DNA of 43,335 nt. Source: Deltaproteobacteria bacterium (GTDB taxonomy: Bacteria > Desulfobacterota > Desulfarculia > Adiutricales > Adiutricaceae). Location: NCBI GenBank assembly GCA_031276635.1, contig JAISMU010000089.1, positions 1 to 43,335 of the forward strand. Direction: 5' to 3'. Shown here one piece after another: positions 9,652 through 19,472 of this stretch; positions within the stretch are counted from its first letter, which is position 1; each line of letters opens with the position of its first letter. Below the pieces are notes generated by a model. The model saw only the letters and a program-made list of their open reading frames with translations, was not told the DNA's origin and searched no databases. The position numbers and the translations under genes are program-made.

Positions 9652-10047
9652 TTAGACGCGCCGGCGTTTGGGTGGCCGGCAGCCATTGTGGGGGATGGGA
9701 GTGACGTCTCGGATCATGGTCACCTGCAGGCCAGTGGACTGGAAGGCCCGCAAAGCCGACTCCCGGCTGTTGCCGGGACCCTTGATGTAGATCTCCACTG
9801 AGCGCATGCCGTGTTCCTGGGCCTTCTTGGCCGCGTCCTCGACGGCGGTTTGGGCCGCGTAGGGCGTGGATTTGCGGGAGCCCTTGAAGCCCTGAATGCC
9901 CGAGCTGGACCAGGCCACAGTGTTGCCTTGCGGGTCAGTGATGGTGATGATGGTGTTACTGAAGGTGGCCTGAATGTGGGCCACCCCAGAGGGCACGCTC
10001 TTTTTTTCCTTTTTTTTGCGGGTTCTGCGAACAGCTCTGGCCGACAT
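9652..10047 (-). CDS. rpsK: 30S ribosomal protein S11
   Basis: A 131-residue uS11 with a basic N-terminus ([12 protein letters not shown]), the core [18 protein letters not shown] and the family ending [12 protein letters not shown]. It forms part of the 30S platform at the mRNA exit. Tightly spaced between rpsM and rpsD. Confidence 0.98.
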   Translation of the reverse strand: MSARAVRRTRKKKEKKSVPSGVAHIQATFSNTIITITDPQGNTVAWSSSGIQGFKGSRKSTPYAAQTAVEDAAKKAQEHGMRSVEIYIKGPGNSRESALRAFQSTGLQVTMIRDVTPIPHNGCRPPKRRRV

Positions 10048-10068
10048 GCCTTCCTCCGGCTGATGGGG

Positions 10069-10446
10069 TTACTTGGTGGTCTTCTTCTTGCCGACCACCG
10101 AGCGCCTGGGCCCTTTCCTGGTCCGGGCGTTAGTGTGGGTGCGCTGGCCATTGACCGGGAGTCCCCGGCGGTGGCGCAGGCCCCGGTAGCAGCCGAGATC
10201 CATCAGGCGCTTGATGTTCATGGTCACTTCCCGACGCAAATCACCCTCGACCTTATACTCACTGTCAATGATTCGACGAACCCGGGTCACCTCGTCATCG
10301 GTCATCTGGTCTGACTTGGTGGCCAGGTTGACCCCGGCCTTCTCCAGAATGGCCTTGGCGCTGGCTCGGCCCAGGCCGTAAATATAAGTCAGGGCGATAT
10401 CTATTCTTTTGTGGCGGGGCAAGTCAATGCCGGAAATCCTGGGCAA
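10069..10446 (-). CDS. rpsM: 30S ribosomal protein S13
   Basis: A 125-residue uS13 beginning [20 protein letters not shown], with the helix-two-turn-helix region, then [18 protein letters not shown] and a basic tail ([16 protein letters not shown]) that contacts tRNA in the P site. It follows rpmJ by 24 bases. Confidence 0.98.
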   Translation of the reverse strand: MPRISGIDLPRHKRIDIALTYIYGLGRASAKAILEKAGVNLATKSDQMTDDEVTRVRRIIDSEYKVEGDLRREVTMNIKRLMDLGCYRGLRHRRGLPVNGQRTHTNARTRKGPRRSVVGKKKTTK

Positions 10447-10470
10447 CTGGAACCCTCCCTCTATCGCGTC

Positions 10471-10584
10471 TTAACCCTGGCGCTGCTTGTGTTTGGGGTT
10501 GGGGCAAATAACCCGGACCTGGCCGAACCGGCGGATTATCTTGCACTTCATGCACATTTTCTTGACAGAAGAGCGCACTTTCAT
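10471..10584 (-). CDS. rpmJ: 50S ribosomal protein L36
   Basis: A small gene of 37 codons beginning [15 protein letters not shown] and ending [10 protein letters not shown]. Zinc ligands C11, C14, C27 and H32 are all present, so this is the zinc-binding form. The ATG overlaps the adk stop as ATGA. In many bacteria map and infA lie between adk and rpmJ; both are missing here. Confidence 0.95.
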   Translation of the reverse strand: MKVRSSVKKMCMKCKIIRRFGQVRVICPNPKHKQRQG

Positions 10585-11240
10585 TTCTGGGGCCTCCCTT
10601 GGCTCAGGGCCTTCTCTATGGCCTTTTCCACCTCCAGGGGCTGCCCAGAGGCGTTGACCACTCTCAATAACCCTTTTTGTTTATACCAGTTGGCCACCGG
10701 CTGGGTCTGGGCCTGGTAGACCTTGAGGCGATTGGAGACAGCCGCCTCTTTATCGTCGTCGCGTTGGTAAATCTCACCCCCACAGCTGGGACAGACCAGG
10801 TCAGCCGGCGGCGGGGAAAAAGACAGATGCCAAACCGAATGGCACGAGCGGCAGACCCGCCGACCAGTCAGACGCAGGGTCAACTCCTTTTCCTGGATAT
10901 CCAGAAGCAGGCAATGGTCAACCTTCTGACCGCGGCTGGCCAGAAACTTTTCTAGCTCCTCGGCCTGATAGACAGTTCGGGGAAAGCCATCAAGTAAAAC
11001 GTCCTGGGCCGCGTCCGGTTGAGCCAGCCGGTCGACCACCAGGCGGACTGTCAGGTCATCCGGGACCAGCAGGCCCTGACTCATGTAACTCTTGGCCTCT
11101 AGGCCCAATGGCGTGCCAGCGGTCAGATTGGCCCGAAAAATATCCCCGGTGGAGATGGCTAAAAGATGATATCTCTTGACCAAGGCTCCGGTCTGGGTCC
11201 CCTTGCCGGCCCCTGGCGGCCCTAAAAGCACTATTATCAT
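10581..11240 (-). CDS. adk: Adenylate kinase (zinc-lid type)
   Basis: The start is taken at 11240, giving 219 residues that begin [16 protein letters not shown] with the P-loop at 7-15; an upstream in-frame extension to 11285 is not family-like. DGFPRT is at 84-89. The LID domain holds C130-x2-C133 and C150-x2-C153, the structural zinc site of many adenylate kinases. It converts ATP + AMP to 2 ADP in the cytoplasm. It follows secY after 175 bases containing a strong promoter and is coupled to rpmJ by a 4-base overlap. Confidence 0.97.
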   Translation of the reverse strand: MIIVLLGPPGAGKGTQTGALVKRYHLLAISTGDIFRANLTAGTPLGLEAKSYMSQGLLVPDDLTVRLVVDRLAQPDAAQDVLLDGFPRTVYQAEELEKFLASRGQKVDHCLLLDIQEKELTLRLTGRRVCRSCHSVWHLSFSPPPADLVCPSCGGEIYQRDDDKEAAVSNRLKVYQAQTQPVANWYKQKGLLRVVNASGQPLEVEKAIEKALSQGRPQK

Positions 11241-11378
11241 GGGAAACCCTTTATCTTGGGACAAAAAGGTCCAGGGTCCGGCCATATCGTGTTCGCTCCG
11301 CCGGGAGCCCCCTGGCGAGGCTGACTGGGTCAGGGCCCAGGTAACCGCGCTTGACCCGGGATTGTCCGTAAACTTCTA

Positions 11379-11407
11379 TATATAACCTAATCCAGACAGG
11401 TTGTCAA
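11379..11407 (-). promoter_or_regulatory. Near-consensus sigma-70 promoter for adk-rpmJ-rpsM-rpsK-rpsD-rpoA-rplQ
   Basis: On the reverse strand TTGACA (11407-11402) is followed by exactly 17 bases and TATATA (11384-11379). The -35 element starts 9 bases after the secY stop, giving a leader of about 130 bases before adk. It would let the alpha cluster be transcribed independently of the S10/spc transcript. Confidence 0.75.
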
Positions 11408-11415
11408 GGAAAAAA

Positions 11416-12744
11416 TCAGCGGCGACGGGGTTGAATTTTGCCCACCCCAGACATGCCCTTTTTCAAATAACCATCGTAATGCTGGTTGAGGACATAGGTT
11501 TGAATCTGGGCGATGGTGTCCAGAGCCACTCCAACCACGATCAAGAGAGCCGTGCCCCCGAACCAGAAATCCACCCGGAAGTGAACGCGCACCAAGGATG
11601 GCATGACGCAAATGAAAGAGACGTAGAGGGCGCCCCACAGCGTTAGCCGCGTCAAGACCCGGTCAATGTACTCGGCCGTCTTCTGGCCGGGCCGGATGCC
11701 CGGGATGAAGCCACCGTGCTTTTTCATGGTGTCAGCCACATCGGTGGGGTTGAACTGAACCCCAGTGTAGAAGTAGCAGAAAAAGACGATCAAGGCCACA
11801 TAGATAACGTTATAAAGAATCGTTGACTCATTGAGCCAGTCGGACATATTCTTGAAAATCGGGTGCTCCATGAACTGACCCAGGGTGGCCGGAAACATGA
11901 TCAGGGAGCTGGCGAAGATGGGCGGAATGACTCCGGCCGGGTTCAATTTCAATGGCAGATGGGTCGAGCGCCCCTCGACCACCCGGCGCCCGACCAGGCG
12001 CTGGGCGTATTGGACCTGGATGCGGCGCTGGGCCCGCTCACAGAAAACCACCCCCCCAATGATGAGGACCATGGCCGCGGTCAAGAGGGCCATGGCCAGG
12101 ATGGACTGGTTGCCTTGGCCAACATCCTGGAAAACCCCACCGATGGCCGAAGGCAAAGCCTCGACAATGCCGGCGAAGATGATCAGGGAGATGCCATTGC
12201 CAATGCCGCGCTCGGTAATCTGCTCGCCAAGCCACATGATAAAGCAGGTCCCGGCGGCCAGGGTCAACGTGGTCATGAGCCGGAACGACAGACCGCTTTG
12301 GATGACCACCCGGGTCGACTCATCCACCGACATGCGCTCCAACCCCACAGCCAGCATGAACCCCTGAAAGAGCGACAGCCCCACAGTCAGATAGCGGGAG
12401 TACTGGGTTAGCTTCCGTCGACCGTCCTGGCCACCCTCTTTTTTGAGGCGCGAGAGGTGCGGAACCACCACCGTCAGGAGCTCTATAATAATAGAGGCTG
12501 ATATGTAGGGCATGATCCCCATGGCGAAAATGGAGAACTGGGACAGGGCCCGGCCCGAAAACATGTCAAAGAGACCCAACAGAGTCCCCTGAAAGCGGGC
12601 GAAGAAGGTTTCCAAGGCGGCCGTGTTGATCCCCGGGGTGGGAATGTGAACGCCGACCCGGTAGACGGCCAGGATGATCAAGACGTAGATTAACCGGTTG
12701 CGCAGATCCTTGGATTGGCCCAGTTTATCGATTCCGTCGAACAA
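11416..12744 (-). CDS. secY: Preprotein translocase subunit SecY
   Basis: A 442-residue polytopic protein with about ten membrane helices. Signature stretches are FARFQGTLLGLFDMFSGRAL with SIFAMGIMPYISASI, and the cytoplasmic loop GGFIPGIRPGQKTAEYIDRV. SecY is the channel of the Sec translocon in the inner membrane. It is the last gene before the internal adk promoter, at the usual spc-cluster position after rplO. Confidence 0.98.
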   Translation of the reverse strand: MFDGIDKLGQSKDLRNRLIYVLIILAVYRVGVHIPTPGINTAALETFFARFQGTLLGLFDMFSGRALSQFSIFAMGIMPYISASIIIELLTVVVPHLSRLKKEGGQDGRRKLTQYSRYLTVGLSLFQGFMLAVGLERMSVDESTRVVIQSGLSFRLMTTLTLAAGTCFIMWLGEQITERGIGNGISLIIFAGIVEALPSAIGGVFQDVGQGNQSILAMALLTAAMVLIIGGVVFCERAQRRIQVQYAQRLVGRRVVEGRSTHLPLKLNPAGVIPPIFASSLIMFPATLGQFMEHPIFKNMSDWLNESTILYNVIYVALIVFFCYFYTGVQFNPTDVADTMKKHGGFIPGIRPGQKTAEYIDRVLTRLTLWGALYVSFICVMPSLVRVHFRVDFWFGGTALLIVVGVALDTIAQIQTYVLNQHYDGYLKKGMSGVGKIQPRRR

Positions 12745-12778
12745 TTTTCCCTCTCTTTGGCCTGGGAGCCGAACTGGC

Positions 12779-13225
12779 CTACAGGGTCAGGATCTCCACC
12801 TGGCCACCAACGGCGGCGATTTTCTCCAGGGCCTTTTTCGAGGCGGCCTGAACCTTGATGGTCAAGGGTTTTTCCAGATCGCCCTTGGCCAGGAGCTTGA
12901 CCGGCAGATGGGCCTTGCGGATAATCCCGGCCGCGGCCAGGGCCTCGGCGTCAATGACGGAGCTCTCGGCGAAATTAGCCAGGTCCTGGAGGTTGACCAA
13001 GGAGTAGATTTTCTTGAAGATGTTGGTAAAGCCCCGTTTGGGCAGCCGCCTTTGCAAAGGCATCTGCCCACCCTCAAAGCCCACAGCCACTCCGCCGCCT
13101 GAGCGGGCTTTCTGGCCCTTATGGCCTCGACCGCTGGTTTTGCCCAGCCCCGAGGACTCGCCCCGGCCCAGGCGTTTGCGCTTATGGCGGGACCCCGGCA
13201 GGGGACTCAGCTCGTCTAGCCTCAT
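12779..13225 (-). CDS. rplO: 50S ribosomal protein L15
   Basis: A 148-residue uL15 with a glycine-rich basic N-terminal arm (GRGESSGLGKTSGRGHKGQK) and FEGGQMPLQRRLPKRGF. Its ATG overlaps the rpmD stop as ATGA. Late-assembly 23S rRNA-binding protein. Confidence 0.98.
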   Translation of the reverse strand: MRLDELSPLPGSRHKRKRLGRGESSGLGKTSGRGHKGQKARSGGGVAVGFEGGQMPLQRRLPKRGFTNIFKKIYSLVNLQDLANFAESSVIDAEALAAAGIIRKAHLPVKLLAKGDLEKPLTIKVQAASKKALEKIAAVGGQVEILTL

Positions 13226-13410
13226 TTTTCCAGCTCCTCGACTTTCAAAAGGTAGCCCACCGCTCGAATCATGCCCCGGATGGCCGGATTATCAGGTTGG
13301 GCGGCGATGTCACCTATCCGTTTGAGGCCCAAAGCCCGAACGGTGCGGCGATGTTTGGGGATCCGCCCCAGGGCGCTGCGGACCTGGGTTATCTTGAGGA
13401 TCTTGGTCAT
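13222..13410 (-). CDS. rpmD: 50S ribosomal protein L30
   Basis: From the ATG at 13410 the product has 62 residues, the normal uL30 length: MTKILKITQVRSALGRIPKH, then LGLKRIGDIAAQPDNPAIRGMI and the ending KVEELEK. AAGGA stands 5 bases before this ATG. The frame is open for another 33 codons upstream to an ATG at 13509, encoding a diverged duplicate of the first half of L30, so a 95-residue product is possible. I prefer the 62-residue start on family length and ribosome-binding site. Confidence 0.85.
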   Translation of the reverse strand: MTKILKITQVRSALGRIPKHRRTVRALGLKRIGDIAAQPDNPAIRGMIRAVGYLLKVEELEK

Positions 13411-13509
13411 GATTGTCCTTTTGAGTCCCATGTTCCATAAGGAGCGGTTTCTTTTGGGGATCCGCCCCAGAGGGCCGCGGGCCTTGGTTGTCTTGAGGGT
13501 CTTGGTCAT
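13312..13509 (-). repeat. Partial tandem duplication of the 5' half of rpmD (two 99-bp units)
   Basis: Two adjacent 99-bp units (13411-13509 and 13312-13410) encode MTKTLKTTKARGPLGRIPKR and MTKILKITQVRSALGRIPKH followed by LKRTI and LKRIG. They stay in the same frame with no stop between them. The first 57 bases of each are clearly similar and the rest has drifted. The upstream unit has its own weak ribosome-binding sequence (AGGGA) before the ATG at 13509. Confidence 0.85.
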
Positions 13510-13559
13510 GGCTATCCCTGATATTTAGCGTTTGTCCAGGCAAGGCGGCGAGAGGCCGG

Positions 13560-14057
13560 TCAGACCCGGAGCCTTTCCAGCGGAATTCCCCGTTCCTTGG
13601 CCACGGTCTGCGGCAGGCGCATCTTGCGCAAGGCCGCCATGGTGGCCCGGACCACGTTGTGGGGGTTGTTGGAGCCCAGAACCTTGGTCAGGATGTCCTT
13701 GACCCCGGCCGCCTCGACCACGGCCCGAACCGAGCCGCCGGCGATGACCCCGGTGCCCTTGGCCGCCGGCTTTAACAAGACCGAGCCACTGCCACAGTTG
13801 CCGACCACCTGGTGGGGAACCGTGGTTCCGGCCAGATCCACCTCAATAACGTTCTTCTTGGCCCGTTCCAGGCCCTTGCGGATGGCTTCCGGGACTTCGC
13901 TGGCCTTGCCCAGGCCGAAACCGACCCGGCCGTGGCCATCACCGACCACCACAATGGCCGAAAAGGAGAAACGCCGCCCGCCCTTGACCACCTTGGCCAC
14001 CCGGTTGACGTGGACAACCTTGTCGATTAGATTCTGCTCTTCCTCAGGCCGATACAC
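13560..14057 (-). CDS. rpsE: 30S ribosomal protein S5
   Basis: A 165-residue uS5 with the N-terminal double-stranded RNA-binding fold ([38 protein letters not shown]) and the C-terminal [12 protein letters not shown]-like segment ([17 protein letters not shown]). It helps maintain translational accuracy and mRNA unwinding. Twelve bases after rplR. Confidence 0.98.
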   Translation of the reverse strand: MYRPEEEQNLIDKVVHVNRVAKVVKGGRRFSFSAIVVVGDGHGRVGFGLGKASEVPEAIRKGLERAKKNVIEVDLAGTTVPHQVVGNCGSGSVLLKPAAKGTGVIAGGSVRAVVEAAGVKDILTKVLGSNNPHNVVRATMAALRKMRLPQTVAKERGIPLERLRV

Positions 14058-14068
14058 TCTGTTCCCCC

Positions 14069-14437
14069 TTAAAATGACAACCCGGCTTCCCGGGCGCCCT
14101 CGGAGAGAGCCTTGACCCGGCCGTGATACAGAAAGCCATTGCGATCGAAAACCACTTCCTTAAGGCCCTTGGCCAGAATGGCCTCGCCAATGGCCTTGCC
14201 GACCAGACGGGCCTTTTCGGACTTCTTGAGACCCTTGAGGGACTCTTTCAGGGCCGGCGTCAGAGTGGAGGCCGCGGCCAGGGTCTGGCCACGGCTGTCG
14301 TCAATCAGTTGAGCGTAAATATGGGCGGCTGACCGAAAGACGCAGAGTCTGGGCCGTTGGGGGCCGCCGATGACCTTCTTGCGAACTCGGGCCCGGCGAT
14401 CGGCCCGAGCCGCCAAGCGGGGATTGGCGTTAGCCAT
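14069..14437 (-). CDS. rplR: 50S ribosomal protein L18
   Basis: A 122-residue uL18: a basic N-terminus ([19 protein letters not shown]), then [20 protein letters not shown] and the C-terminal [23 protein letters not shown]-type ending. It binds 5S rRNA together with L5. Located between rplF and rpsE. Confidence 0.98.
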   Translation of the reverse strand: MANANPRLAARADRRARVRKKVIGGPQRPRLCVFRSAAHIYAQLIDDSRGQTLAAASTLTPALKESLKGLKKSEKARLVGKAIGEAILAKGLKEVVFDRNGFLYHGRVKALSEGAREAGLSF

Positions 14438-14476
14438 GAGTCACCTCGAAAAGGGCCAAAACCCTGAAATAGTTCA

Positions 14477-15040
14477 TCATTTGCCGCCAGCTTTCCCGGC
14501 CTTGCCGACCTTGCGTCGAATGGTTTCGCCCAAGTAGTGGATGCCCTTACCCTTGTATGGCTCGGGCTTGCGGTAAGCCCGGAGTCGGGCGGCTGTGAGC
14601 CCCAAAAGCTCCTTATCCGGGGAGGTCAGGGTAATCCGGAGGGTCTTGGGGTCGACCTGGGCTTTAACCAGGGGCGGCAGGGCAAAATCAATGGGGTGAG
14701 AGTAGCCCAGGGAAAGTTTGAGGATCTGGGCTCCCTTGGCTTCCTGAGCCTCGACGCGCCAACCCACGCCAACTATCTCCAACACCTTGGTGAAGCCGGT
14801 ATGGACCCCGACAACCATATTGTTGACCAAGGTCCGGTGCAGGCCCCAGAGGGCTTTGTTGCCCGGGGAATCGTCCACCGGGGCCAGGATCAGCTGGTCC
14901 TTCTCCACTTTGAGGGTAATATTGCGGTGAATCGGTCGGGTCAGGGTCACCGGGCCCTTGGAGACCTTCAAAAGGGGCTGGGCGTAGTCAACCTTGACCC
15001 CAGGGGGCACGGGCACGGGCAGTTTGCCTATTCTGGACAT
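14477..15040 (-). CDS. rplF: 50S ribosomal protein L6
   Basis: A 187-residue uL6 with two repeated alpha/beta domains. It starts MSRIGKLPVPVPPGVKVDY and has the C-terminal signature PEPYKGKGIHYLGE. It binds 23S rRNA near the sarcin-ricin loop. Followed after about 39 bases by rplR. Confidence 0.98.
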   Translation of the reverse strand: MSRIGKLPVPVPPGVKVDYAQPLLKVSKGPVTLTRPIHRNITLKVEKDQLILAPVDDSPGNKALWGLHRTLVNNMVVGVHTGFTKVLEIVGVGWRVEAQEAKGAQILKLSLGYSHPIDFALPPLVKAQVDPKTLRITLTSPDKELLGLTAARLRAYRKPEPYKGKGIHYLGETIRRKVGKAGKAGGK

Positions 15041-15069
15041 CTTTTCCTCTCAGGTCTTCCGCTCAGGCC

Positions 15070-15468
15070 CTACCAGATCTGGCACAGGGACTCGCCGCCG
15101 AGATTGTGCCGGCGGGCTTCCTTATCCGTCATGACGCCCCGGGAGGTGGAGACAATCATGACCCCCAGGCCGGAGAGCACGGGCTTGATTTCCGCCGACT
15201 TTAAATAAAGCCGCCGACCAGGCCGGGAGACGCGCTCAAGGCCGTTGATGACCGGGGCGTTGCGCTCGTTGTACTTGAGCAGGATCCGGATCAGGCCCTG
15301 CTTGTTGTCCCGGCTGATTTTGAAGTTCTTGATGAAACCCTCATCCTTCATGATCCGGACAATGGCCACTTTCAGGCGCGAGGCCGGGATATCGACCCGG
15401 TCGTGGCGGGCGATGAGGGCGTTGCGGACACGGGTCAGCAGATCGGCTATAGGATCAGTCATGGACAT
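15070..15468 (-). CDS. rpsH: 30S ribosomal protein S8
   Basis: A uS8 of 132 residues from the ATG at 15468 (MSMTDPIADLLTRVRNALIA); GGTGA lies just upstream. Starting two codons later at 15462 is equally compatible, and an extension to 15507 overlaps rpsN and is not family-like. The C-terminal STSRGVMTDKEARR is the S8 signature. In many bacteria S8 represses the spc operon by binding its mRNA near rplE. Confidence 0.96.
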   Translation of the reverse strand: MSMTDPIADLLTRVRNALIARHDRVDIPASRLKVAIVRIMKDEGFIKNFKISRDNKQGLIRILLKYNERNAPVINGLERVSRPGRRLYLKSAEIKPVLSGLGVMIVSTSRGVMTDKEARRHNLGGESLCQIW

Positions 15469-15472
15469 GGGG

Positions 15473-15658
15473 TCACCAACTGGCCTTGAGCACGCCCGGA
15501 ATCTCACCGGCCAGGGCCATTTTGCGGAAACAAATCCGGCAGAGGTTGAATTTGCGCAGATAGCCCCGCGGTCGACCGCAGATGGGGCAACGGTTATAGG
15601 CCCGGGCCGAGAACTTGGCCGGTCGGGCGGCCCGGACGATCATGGATGTTTTAGCCAT
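15473..15658 (-). CDS. rpsN: 30S ribosomal protein S14, zinc-binding type
   Basis: A short uS14 of 61 residues with CPICGRP and CRICFRKMA, the four-cysteine zinc form; the long cysteine-free form is about 100 residues. The start at 15658 follows AAGGAG by seven bases. It ends four bases before the rpsH start. Confidence 0.96.
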   Translation of the reverse strand: MAKTSMIVRAARPAKFSARAYNRCPICGRPRGYLRKFNLCRICFRKMALAGEIPGVLKASW

Positions 15659-15669
15659 CCTCAAGCTCC

Positions 15670-16221
15670 TTAGTTTTGAGCGGTCTTGCGGAAGGGCATG
15701 CCCAATTCCGTCAGTAGAAAGCGGGCCTCCTCATCGGTTTTGGCCGTGGTGACTATCGTGATGTTCAGGCCTTTGACCTTGTCGATCTTGTCGTAGTTGA
15801 CTTCTGGGAAAATGATGTGCTCGCGCAGGCCCAGGGTGTAGTTGCCTCGACCGTCAAAGGCCTTGGGGGAGACCCCCCGAAAGTCTCGAACCCGGGGCAG
15901 GACAACGTTCAAGAGCTTGTCGAGAAAGTAGTACATCCGCTCCCGGCGCAAAGTGACCATGACCCCTATGGAATTACCCTCGCGGAGCTTGAAGGCCGCG
16001 ATGGAGCGCCGAGCCTTGGTGATCACGGCCTTCTGACCGGCCATGGCGGTCAACTCGGCCTGACTGGACTCCAGGATTTTGGAGTCCTTGACCGCCTCGC
16101 CCAAGCCCATATTGAGAGTGACCTTGACCACTCTGGGGACCTGGTTGGGGTTTTTATAGTTGAACTCCTTGATGAGCCGGGGAGCCACCTGCTGGTGGTA
16201 AAAATCCCGCATTCTGGGCAT
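15670..16221 (-). CDS. rplE: 50S ribosomal protein L5
   Basis: A uL5 of 183 residues when started at 16221, preceded by GGAGGAGGAAACC; the longer frame to 16245 is unlikely. It contains [31 protein letters not shown] and [20 protein letters not shown]5 binds 5S rRNA and contacts the P-site tRNA. The 138-base gap before it (16222-16359) is unusually wide for this cluster and holds no gene I can see. Confidence 0.97.
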   Translation of the reverse strand: MPRMRDFYHQQVAPRLIKEFNYKNPNQVPRVVKVTLNMGLGEAVKDSKILESSQAELTAMAGQKAVITKARRSIAAFKLREGNSIGVMVTLRRERMYYFLDKLLNVVLPRVRDFRGVSPKAFDGRGNYTLGLREHIIFPEVNYDKIDKVKGLNITIVTTAKTDEEARFLLTELGMPFRKTAQN

Positions 16222-16359
16222 GGTTTCCTCCTCCGTCCTGGCCACCCCGAGGGCGCCCCTTCGGCCGGGGACCGATGGGCTTTAAGGCCTTATGGTTAAC
16301 GCGAGCCCAAAAGACTCGGCGAAATGGTTTTCGACTATTTGGCTGGTGACCTGGTCAGT

Positions 16360-16707
16360 CTACTCGTCAATCCTGGCCTGGCAACGCTTGCAGATCCGCA
16401 GTTTTCGGGGCCGGGCCCCTGGCTCGGATGGCGGTAGAATTTCGTGTCGGACCCAGGTGGGGTCGGCGCACTTGGGGCAGACCAGGGCGACGTTGGAAAT
16501 ATGCAGCGGAGCCTCGCGCTTGAGCCGGCCGCCGGTCTCATTGAGGTTAGGATTGGGTTTGACGTGCCGGACGCGCAGATTGACGCCCTCCAGAATGACC
16601 TGACTCTTTCTGGGAATGAAGCGCTTGAGGATCCCAATCTTGGCCTTGTTGGGGCCAGCCAGGACATACAGGCGGTCGCCGGTTTTAAAATCGGTTTTCT
16701 GGGTCAT
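16360..16707 (-). CDS. rplX: 50S ribosomal protein L24 with zinc-ribbon tail
   Basis: A 115-residue uL24. The KOW domain ([17 protein letters not shown]) lies near the N-terminus. The C-terminal part has CPKC and CKRC pairs forming a zinc ribbon, a variant found in many bacterial L24 proteins. It starts 9 bases after rplN and is an assembly-initiator protein of the 50S subunit. Confidence 0.96.
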   Translation of the reverse strand: MTQKTDFKTGDRLYVLAGPNKAKIGILKRFIPRKSQVILEGVNLRVRHVKPNPNLNETGGRLKREAPLHISNVALVCPKCADPTWVRHEILPPSEPGARPRKLRICKRCQARIDE

Positions 16708-16716
16708 GATTTCCCC

Positions 16717-17085
16717 CTACAGAACCTCTGGGGCCAAGGAAACAATTTTCATGAAACGCCGGGTCCTGAGCTCGCGGGCCACTGGCCCGAAAATACGGGT
16801 GCCGATGGGCTCCCGGGCGTTGTTGATCAAGACCGCGCTGTTGTCGTCAAATTTGATGTGGGAACCGTCTTGGCGACCAACTTCTTTGGCTGTTCGGACC
16901 ACCACGGCCTTGACCACATCGCCCTTCTTGACTTTGGAGCCGGGCAGGGCTTCCTTGACCGAGACCACAATTATGTCGCCCAGCGAAGCGTAACGGCGGC
17001 GACTGCCGCCCAGGACCTTGATGCAATAGACTTGCTTGGCTCCGGAATTGTCGGCCACGGTCAATCTGGTTTCCGGCTGAATCAT
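16717..17085 (-). CDS. rplN: 50S ribosomal protein L14
   Basis: A 122-residue uL14: [20 protein letters not shown] at the start, [13 protein letters not shown] in the centre and the ending SLAPEVL. It contacts 16S rRNA across the subunit interface. Position between rpsQ and rplX is standard. Confidence 0.98.
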   Translation of the reverse strand: MIQPETRLTVADNSGAKQVYCIKVLGGSRRRYASLGDIIVVSVKEALPGSKVKKGDVVKAVVVRTAKEVGRQDGSHIKFDDNSAVLINNAREPIGTRIFGPVARELRTRRFMKIVSLAPEVL

Positions 17086-17104
17086 GATGTCTCTCCAATT
17101 TCCC

Positions 17105-17362
17105 CTAGGCCTGGCGGGCCAGGATGCGAGTCAGTCGCCAGCGCTTGAGGCGAGACAAGGGCCTGGACTGGATGATTTCCACCGTGTCGCCCAGGCGGGC
17201 TGAGTTCTTCTCGTCATGGGCCATAAACTTGGCCCGGCGGCGGATATATTTTTTGTACACGGGGTGCTTGACCAGACGATTGACCAGGACCACCACAGTC
17301 TTGTCCATTTTGTCGGAAACCACCACGCCGGTTATGGTTTGATTGGGCCGTCTGTCTTCCAC
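17105..17362 (-). CDS. rpsQ: 30S ribosomal protein S17
   Basis: An 85-residue uS17 with an OB fold: [30 protein letters not shown] and [18 protein letters not shown]. Primary 16S rRNA-binding protein. Three bases after rpmC. Confidence 0.98.
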   Translation of the reverse strand: MEDRRPNQTITGVVVSDKMDKTVVVLVNRLVKHPVYKKYIRRRAKFMAHDEKNSARLGDTVEIIQSRPLSRLKRWRLTRILARQA

Positions 17363-17365
17363 TGT

Positions 17366-17578
17366 TTACCTCTCGCTGGCTTGGGCCGTGGCAAGCTGCC
17401 TTTCCCTCAAAAGCGTCTGAACCCGGGCGATCTCCTTTTTGACCGCCCAGACTCGTTTGACGTTCTGCAATTGGCCATTGACGCTCTGGACCCGGAGGCT
17501 GAAAAGCTCCTCCTTGAGGTCCGAGCCCCGTTTCGTCAGCTCAACCAGGTCCAGGTCCCGCAGCTGTCGCGTTTTCAC
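17366..17578 (-). CDS. rpmC: 50S ribosomal protein L29
   Basis: A 70-residue uL29: two helices with [11 protein letters not shown] and the family signature [19 protein letters not shown]. It sits at the tunnel exit, near the docking site of trigger factor and SRP. The start overlaps the rplP stop in a 4-base overlap. Confidence 0.97.
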   Translation of the reverse strand: MKTRQLRDLDLVELTKRGSDLKEELFSLRVQSVNGQLQNVKRVWAVKKEIARVQTLLRERQLATAQASER

Positions 17579-17991
17579 AGCACTTCCCCCCTGACCACGA
17601 ATCTGGTCAATATGGGCAGCTTGTTGGCCGCCAGTCGAATGGCCTCCCGAGCCACGCTCTCCGGCACCCCGTCCATCTCAAAGACCATTCGACCGGGTTT
17701 GATGACCACCACCCAGCCTTCGGGGGCTCCCTTGCCTTTGCCCATGCGCGTCTCAGCGGGTTTCTTGCAGACAGGTTTGTCGGGAAAGACCCGGATCCAC
17801 AACTGCCCGCCCCGGCGAACGTGGCGATTGATGGCGATACGACCGGCCTCAATCTGTTGGGCGGTCATATAGCCCCGGGTCAGGGCCTGCAAACCATAGC
17901 GACCGAAGTCCAACTGGTTCGCCCCCTTGGCCGGGCCACCTCGGCGACCCTTCTGTTGTTTTCGGTACTTGGTTCTCTTAGGGAAGAGCAT
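17575..17991 (-). CDS. rplP: 50S ribosomal protein L16
   Basis: A 138-residue uL16: [39 protein letters not shown], and the region [18 protein letters not shown] close to the A-site tRNA. Standard position between rpsC and rpmC. Confidence 0.98.
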   Translation of the reverse strand: MLFPKRTKYRKQQKGRRGGPAKGANQLDFGRYGLQALTRGYMTAQQIEAGRIAINRHVRRGGQLWIRVFPDKPVCKKPAETRMGKGKGAPEGWVVVIKPGRMVFEMDGVPESVAREAIRLAANKLPILTRFVVRGEVL

Positions 17992-18042
17992 GTCCCAGAA
18001 CTCCCTTGAGGTAGTCAGCCCCCGCGAAGGGGTGGCCCCTCT

Positions 18043-18765
18043 TTATTTCAAGGCGCTTTCAGCCGCCTCGTTGGAGATGATCTCGCCTTTGAAAATGTGG
18101 ACCTTGACCCCGATGATGCCATAGGTGGTCTTGGCCTCGGCGAAGCCGTAATCCACGTCGGCCCGGAGAGTGTGCAGGGGCACCCGACCCTCCCGGTACC
18201 ATTCCCGCCTGGCCATCTCCGCCCCGCCCAGGCGACCGGCGCAGTGGATTTTGACGCCCAGGGCCCCAAACTTGAAGGCCAGGGACATGGACTTTTTCAT
18301 GGCCCGCCGGAAGGTGACGCGTTTCTGGAGCTGCTGAGCCACGTTTTCAGCCACCAGTTGGGCGCTGATCTCAGGCTTGCGGACTTCCTGGATGTCAATC
18401 ATGACCTCGCGGAGGGAAGAGGCCCGGCGGTCTTTTTCGGCCACCTCGGCCGGGACATCCAGAGGAGCCTTGTTGAGCTTGGCCAGGAGCTTTTCCAAGT
18501 CGCGGCGCAGGTTCTCAATGTCCGCCCCCTTCTTGCCAATGACAATGCCAGGCCGGGCGGTATGGATGCGCAGTTTGATCTTCTGGCCGAAGCGCTCGAT
18601 CTCAATGTTGGAAATCCCGGCCGCTTCGAGTTTTTTCTTGACATAGTCCCGGATTTTGCGGTCTTCCACCACCAGGTGGCCAAAATCCCGACCGGCGTAC
18701 CAGCGCGATCCCCAGGTTTTGATGACGCCGAGCCTGAAGCCCAGGGGATGTGTTTTCTGACCCAA
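18043..18765 (-). CDS. rpsC: 30S ribosomal protein S3 with an insertion after the KH domain
   Basis: A 240-residue uS3. It starts [20 protein letters not shown] and has the KH-domain loop [15 protein letters not shown]. After the KH helix there is about 20 extra residues (around [20 protein letters not shown]) compared with well-known S3 proteins, before the conserved [17 protein letters not shown]. The C-terminal segment [19 protein letters not shown] is normal. S3 lines the mRNA entry tunnel and has helicase activity with S4 and S5. Confidence 0.97.
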   Translation of the reverse strand: MGQKTHPLGFRLGVIKTWGSRWYAGRDFGHLVVEDRKIRDYVKKKLEAAGISNIEIERFGQKIKLRIHTARPGIVIGKKGADIENLRRDLEKLLAKLNKAPLDVPAEVAEKDRRASSLREVMIDIQEVRKPEISAQLVAENVAQQLQKRVTFRRAMKKSMSLAFKFGALGVKIHCAGRLGGAEMARREWYREGRVPLHTLRADVDYGFAEAKTTYGIIGVKVHIFKGEIISNEAAESALK

Positions 18766-18791
18766 ATTAACCCTCCTAAGGAAAAAAGAGC

Positions 18792-19142
18792 CTATTCGTC
18801 CCCACCGAGGCTAGCCACGATCACAGTGATGTGGCTCAGGCGCTTCAAAATGGGCTTGGCCCGACCATGGGCGCAGGGCTGGTAACGTTTGAGCATGGGG
18901 CCGCGGTCCACGAAGATCGACCGCACGTATAGCTGGTCAACGTCATCGAAATTTTTGTTTTCCGAGGCGTTGGCCACCGCTGACCTTAAAACCTTGAGAA
19001 TCAGCCGGGAGCTTTTGTTGGGCGACAGCGTCAAGGCGTTGATGGCCGCCTCCACCGGGCGCCCGACCACTGTCCTGGCCATGATCCGAGCCTTGTCGGC
19101 CGGGACGCGTAGGTATTTTCCAACAGCTTTCACATCATCCAT
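18792..19142 (-). CDS. rplV: 50S ribosomal protein L22
   Basis: A 116-residue uL22: [41 protein letters not shown] and [20 protein letters not shown]. Its beta hairpin lines the exit tunnel, where macrolide-resistance changes occur in other bacteria; the hairpin here looks normal. Between rpsS and rpsC. Confidence 0.98.
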   Translation of the reverse strand: MDDVKAVGKYLRVPADKARIMARTVVGRPVEAAINALTLSPNKSSRLILKVLRSAVANASENKNFDDVDQLYVRSIFVDRGPMLKRYQPCAHGRAKPILKRLSHITVIVASLGGDE

Positions 19143-19151
19143 GGGGCCAGC

Positions 19152-19436
19152 CTACTTCTTGGTTTTCTTGACCTTCTTGTCAGCCGCGTGGCCCAGGAAG
19201 GTTCGGGTGGGTGAGAACTCGCCGAGCTTGTGACCGACCATGTTTTCCGTCACAAACACCGGGATGAACTTTTTGCCGTTATGAACCGCGAAGGTGAGCC
19301 CGACCATGTCCGGCAGAATGGTAGACCGGCGGCTCCAGGTCTTGATGACCCGGCGATCCCCGGCCTCCACGGCCGCGATGGTCTTGCTCATGACGTGATC
19401 GTCGACGAACGGTCCTTTCTTTACGCTGCGGGGCAT
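19152..19436 (-). CDS. rpsS: 30S ribosomal protein S19
   Basis: A 94-residue uS19: [33 protein letters not shown] and [15 protein letters not shown]. It complexes with S13 in the head of the 30S subunit. The lysine-rich tail is ordinary. Confidence 0.98.
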   Translation of the reverse strand: MPRSVKKGPFVDDHVMSKTIAAVEAGDRRVIKTWSRRSTILPDMVGLTFAVHNGKKFIPVFVTENMVGHKLGEFSPTRTFLGHAADKKVKKTKK

Positions 19437-19472
19437 GACCTCTCCTCGCGCTCCGAGTAAACCCTAGGGCGG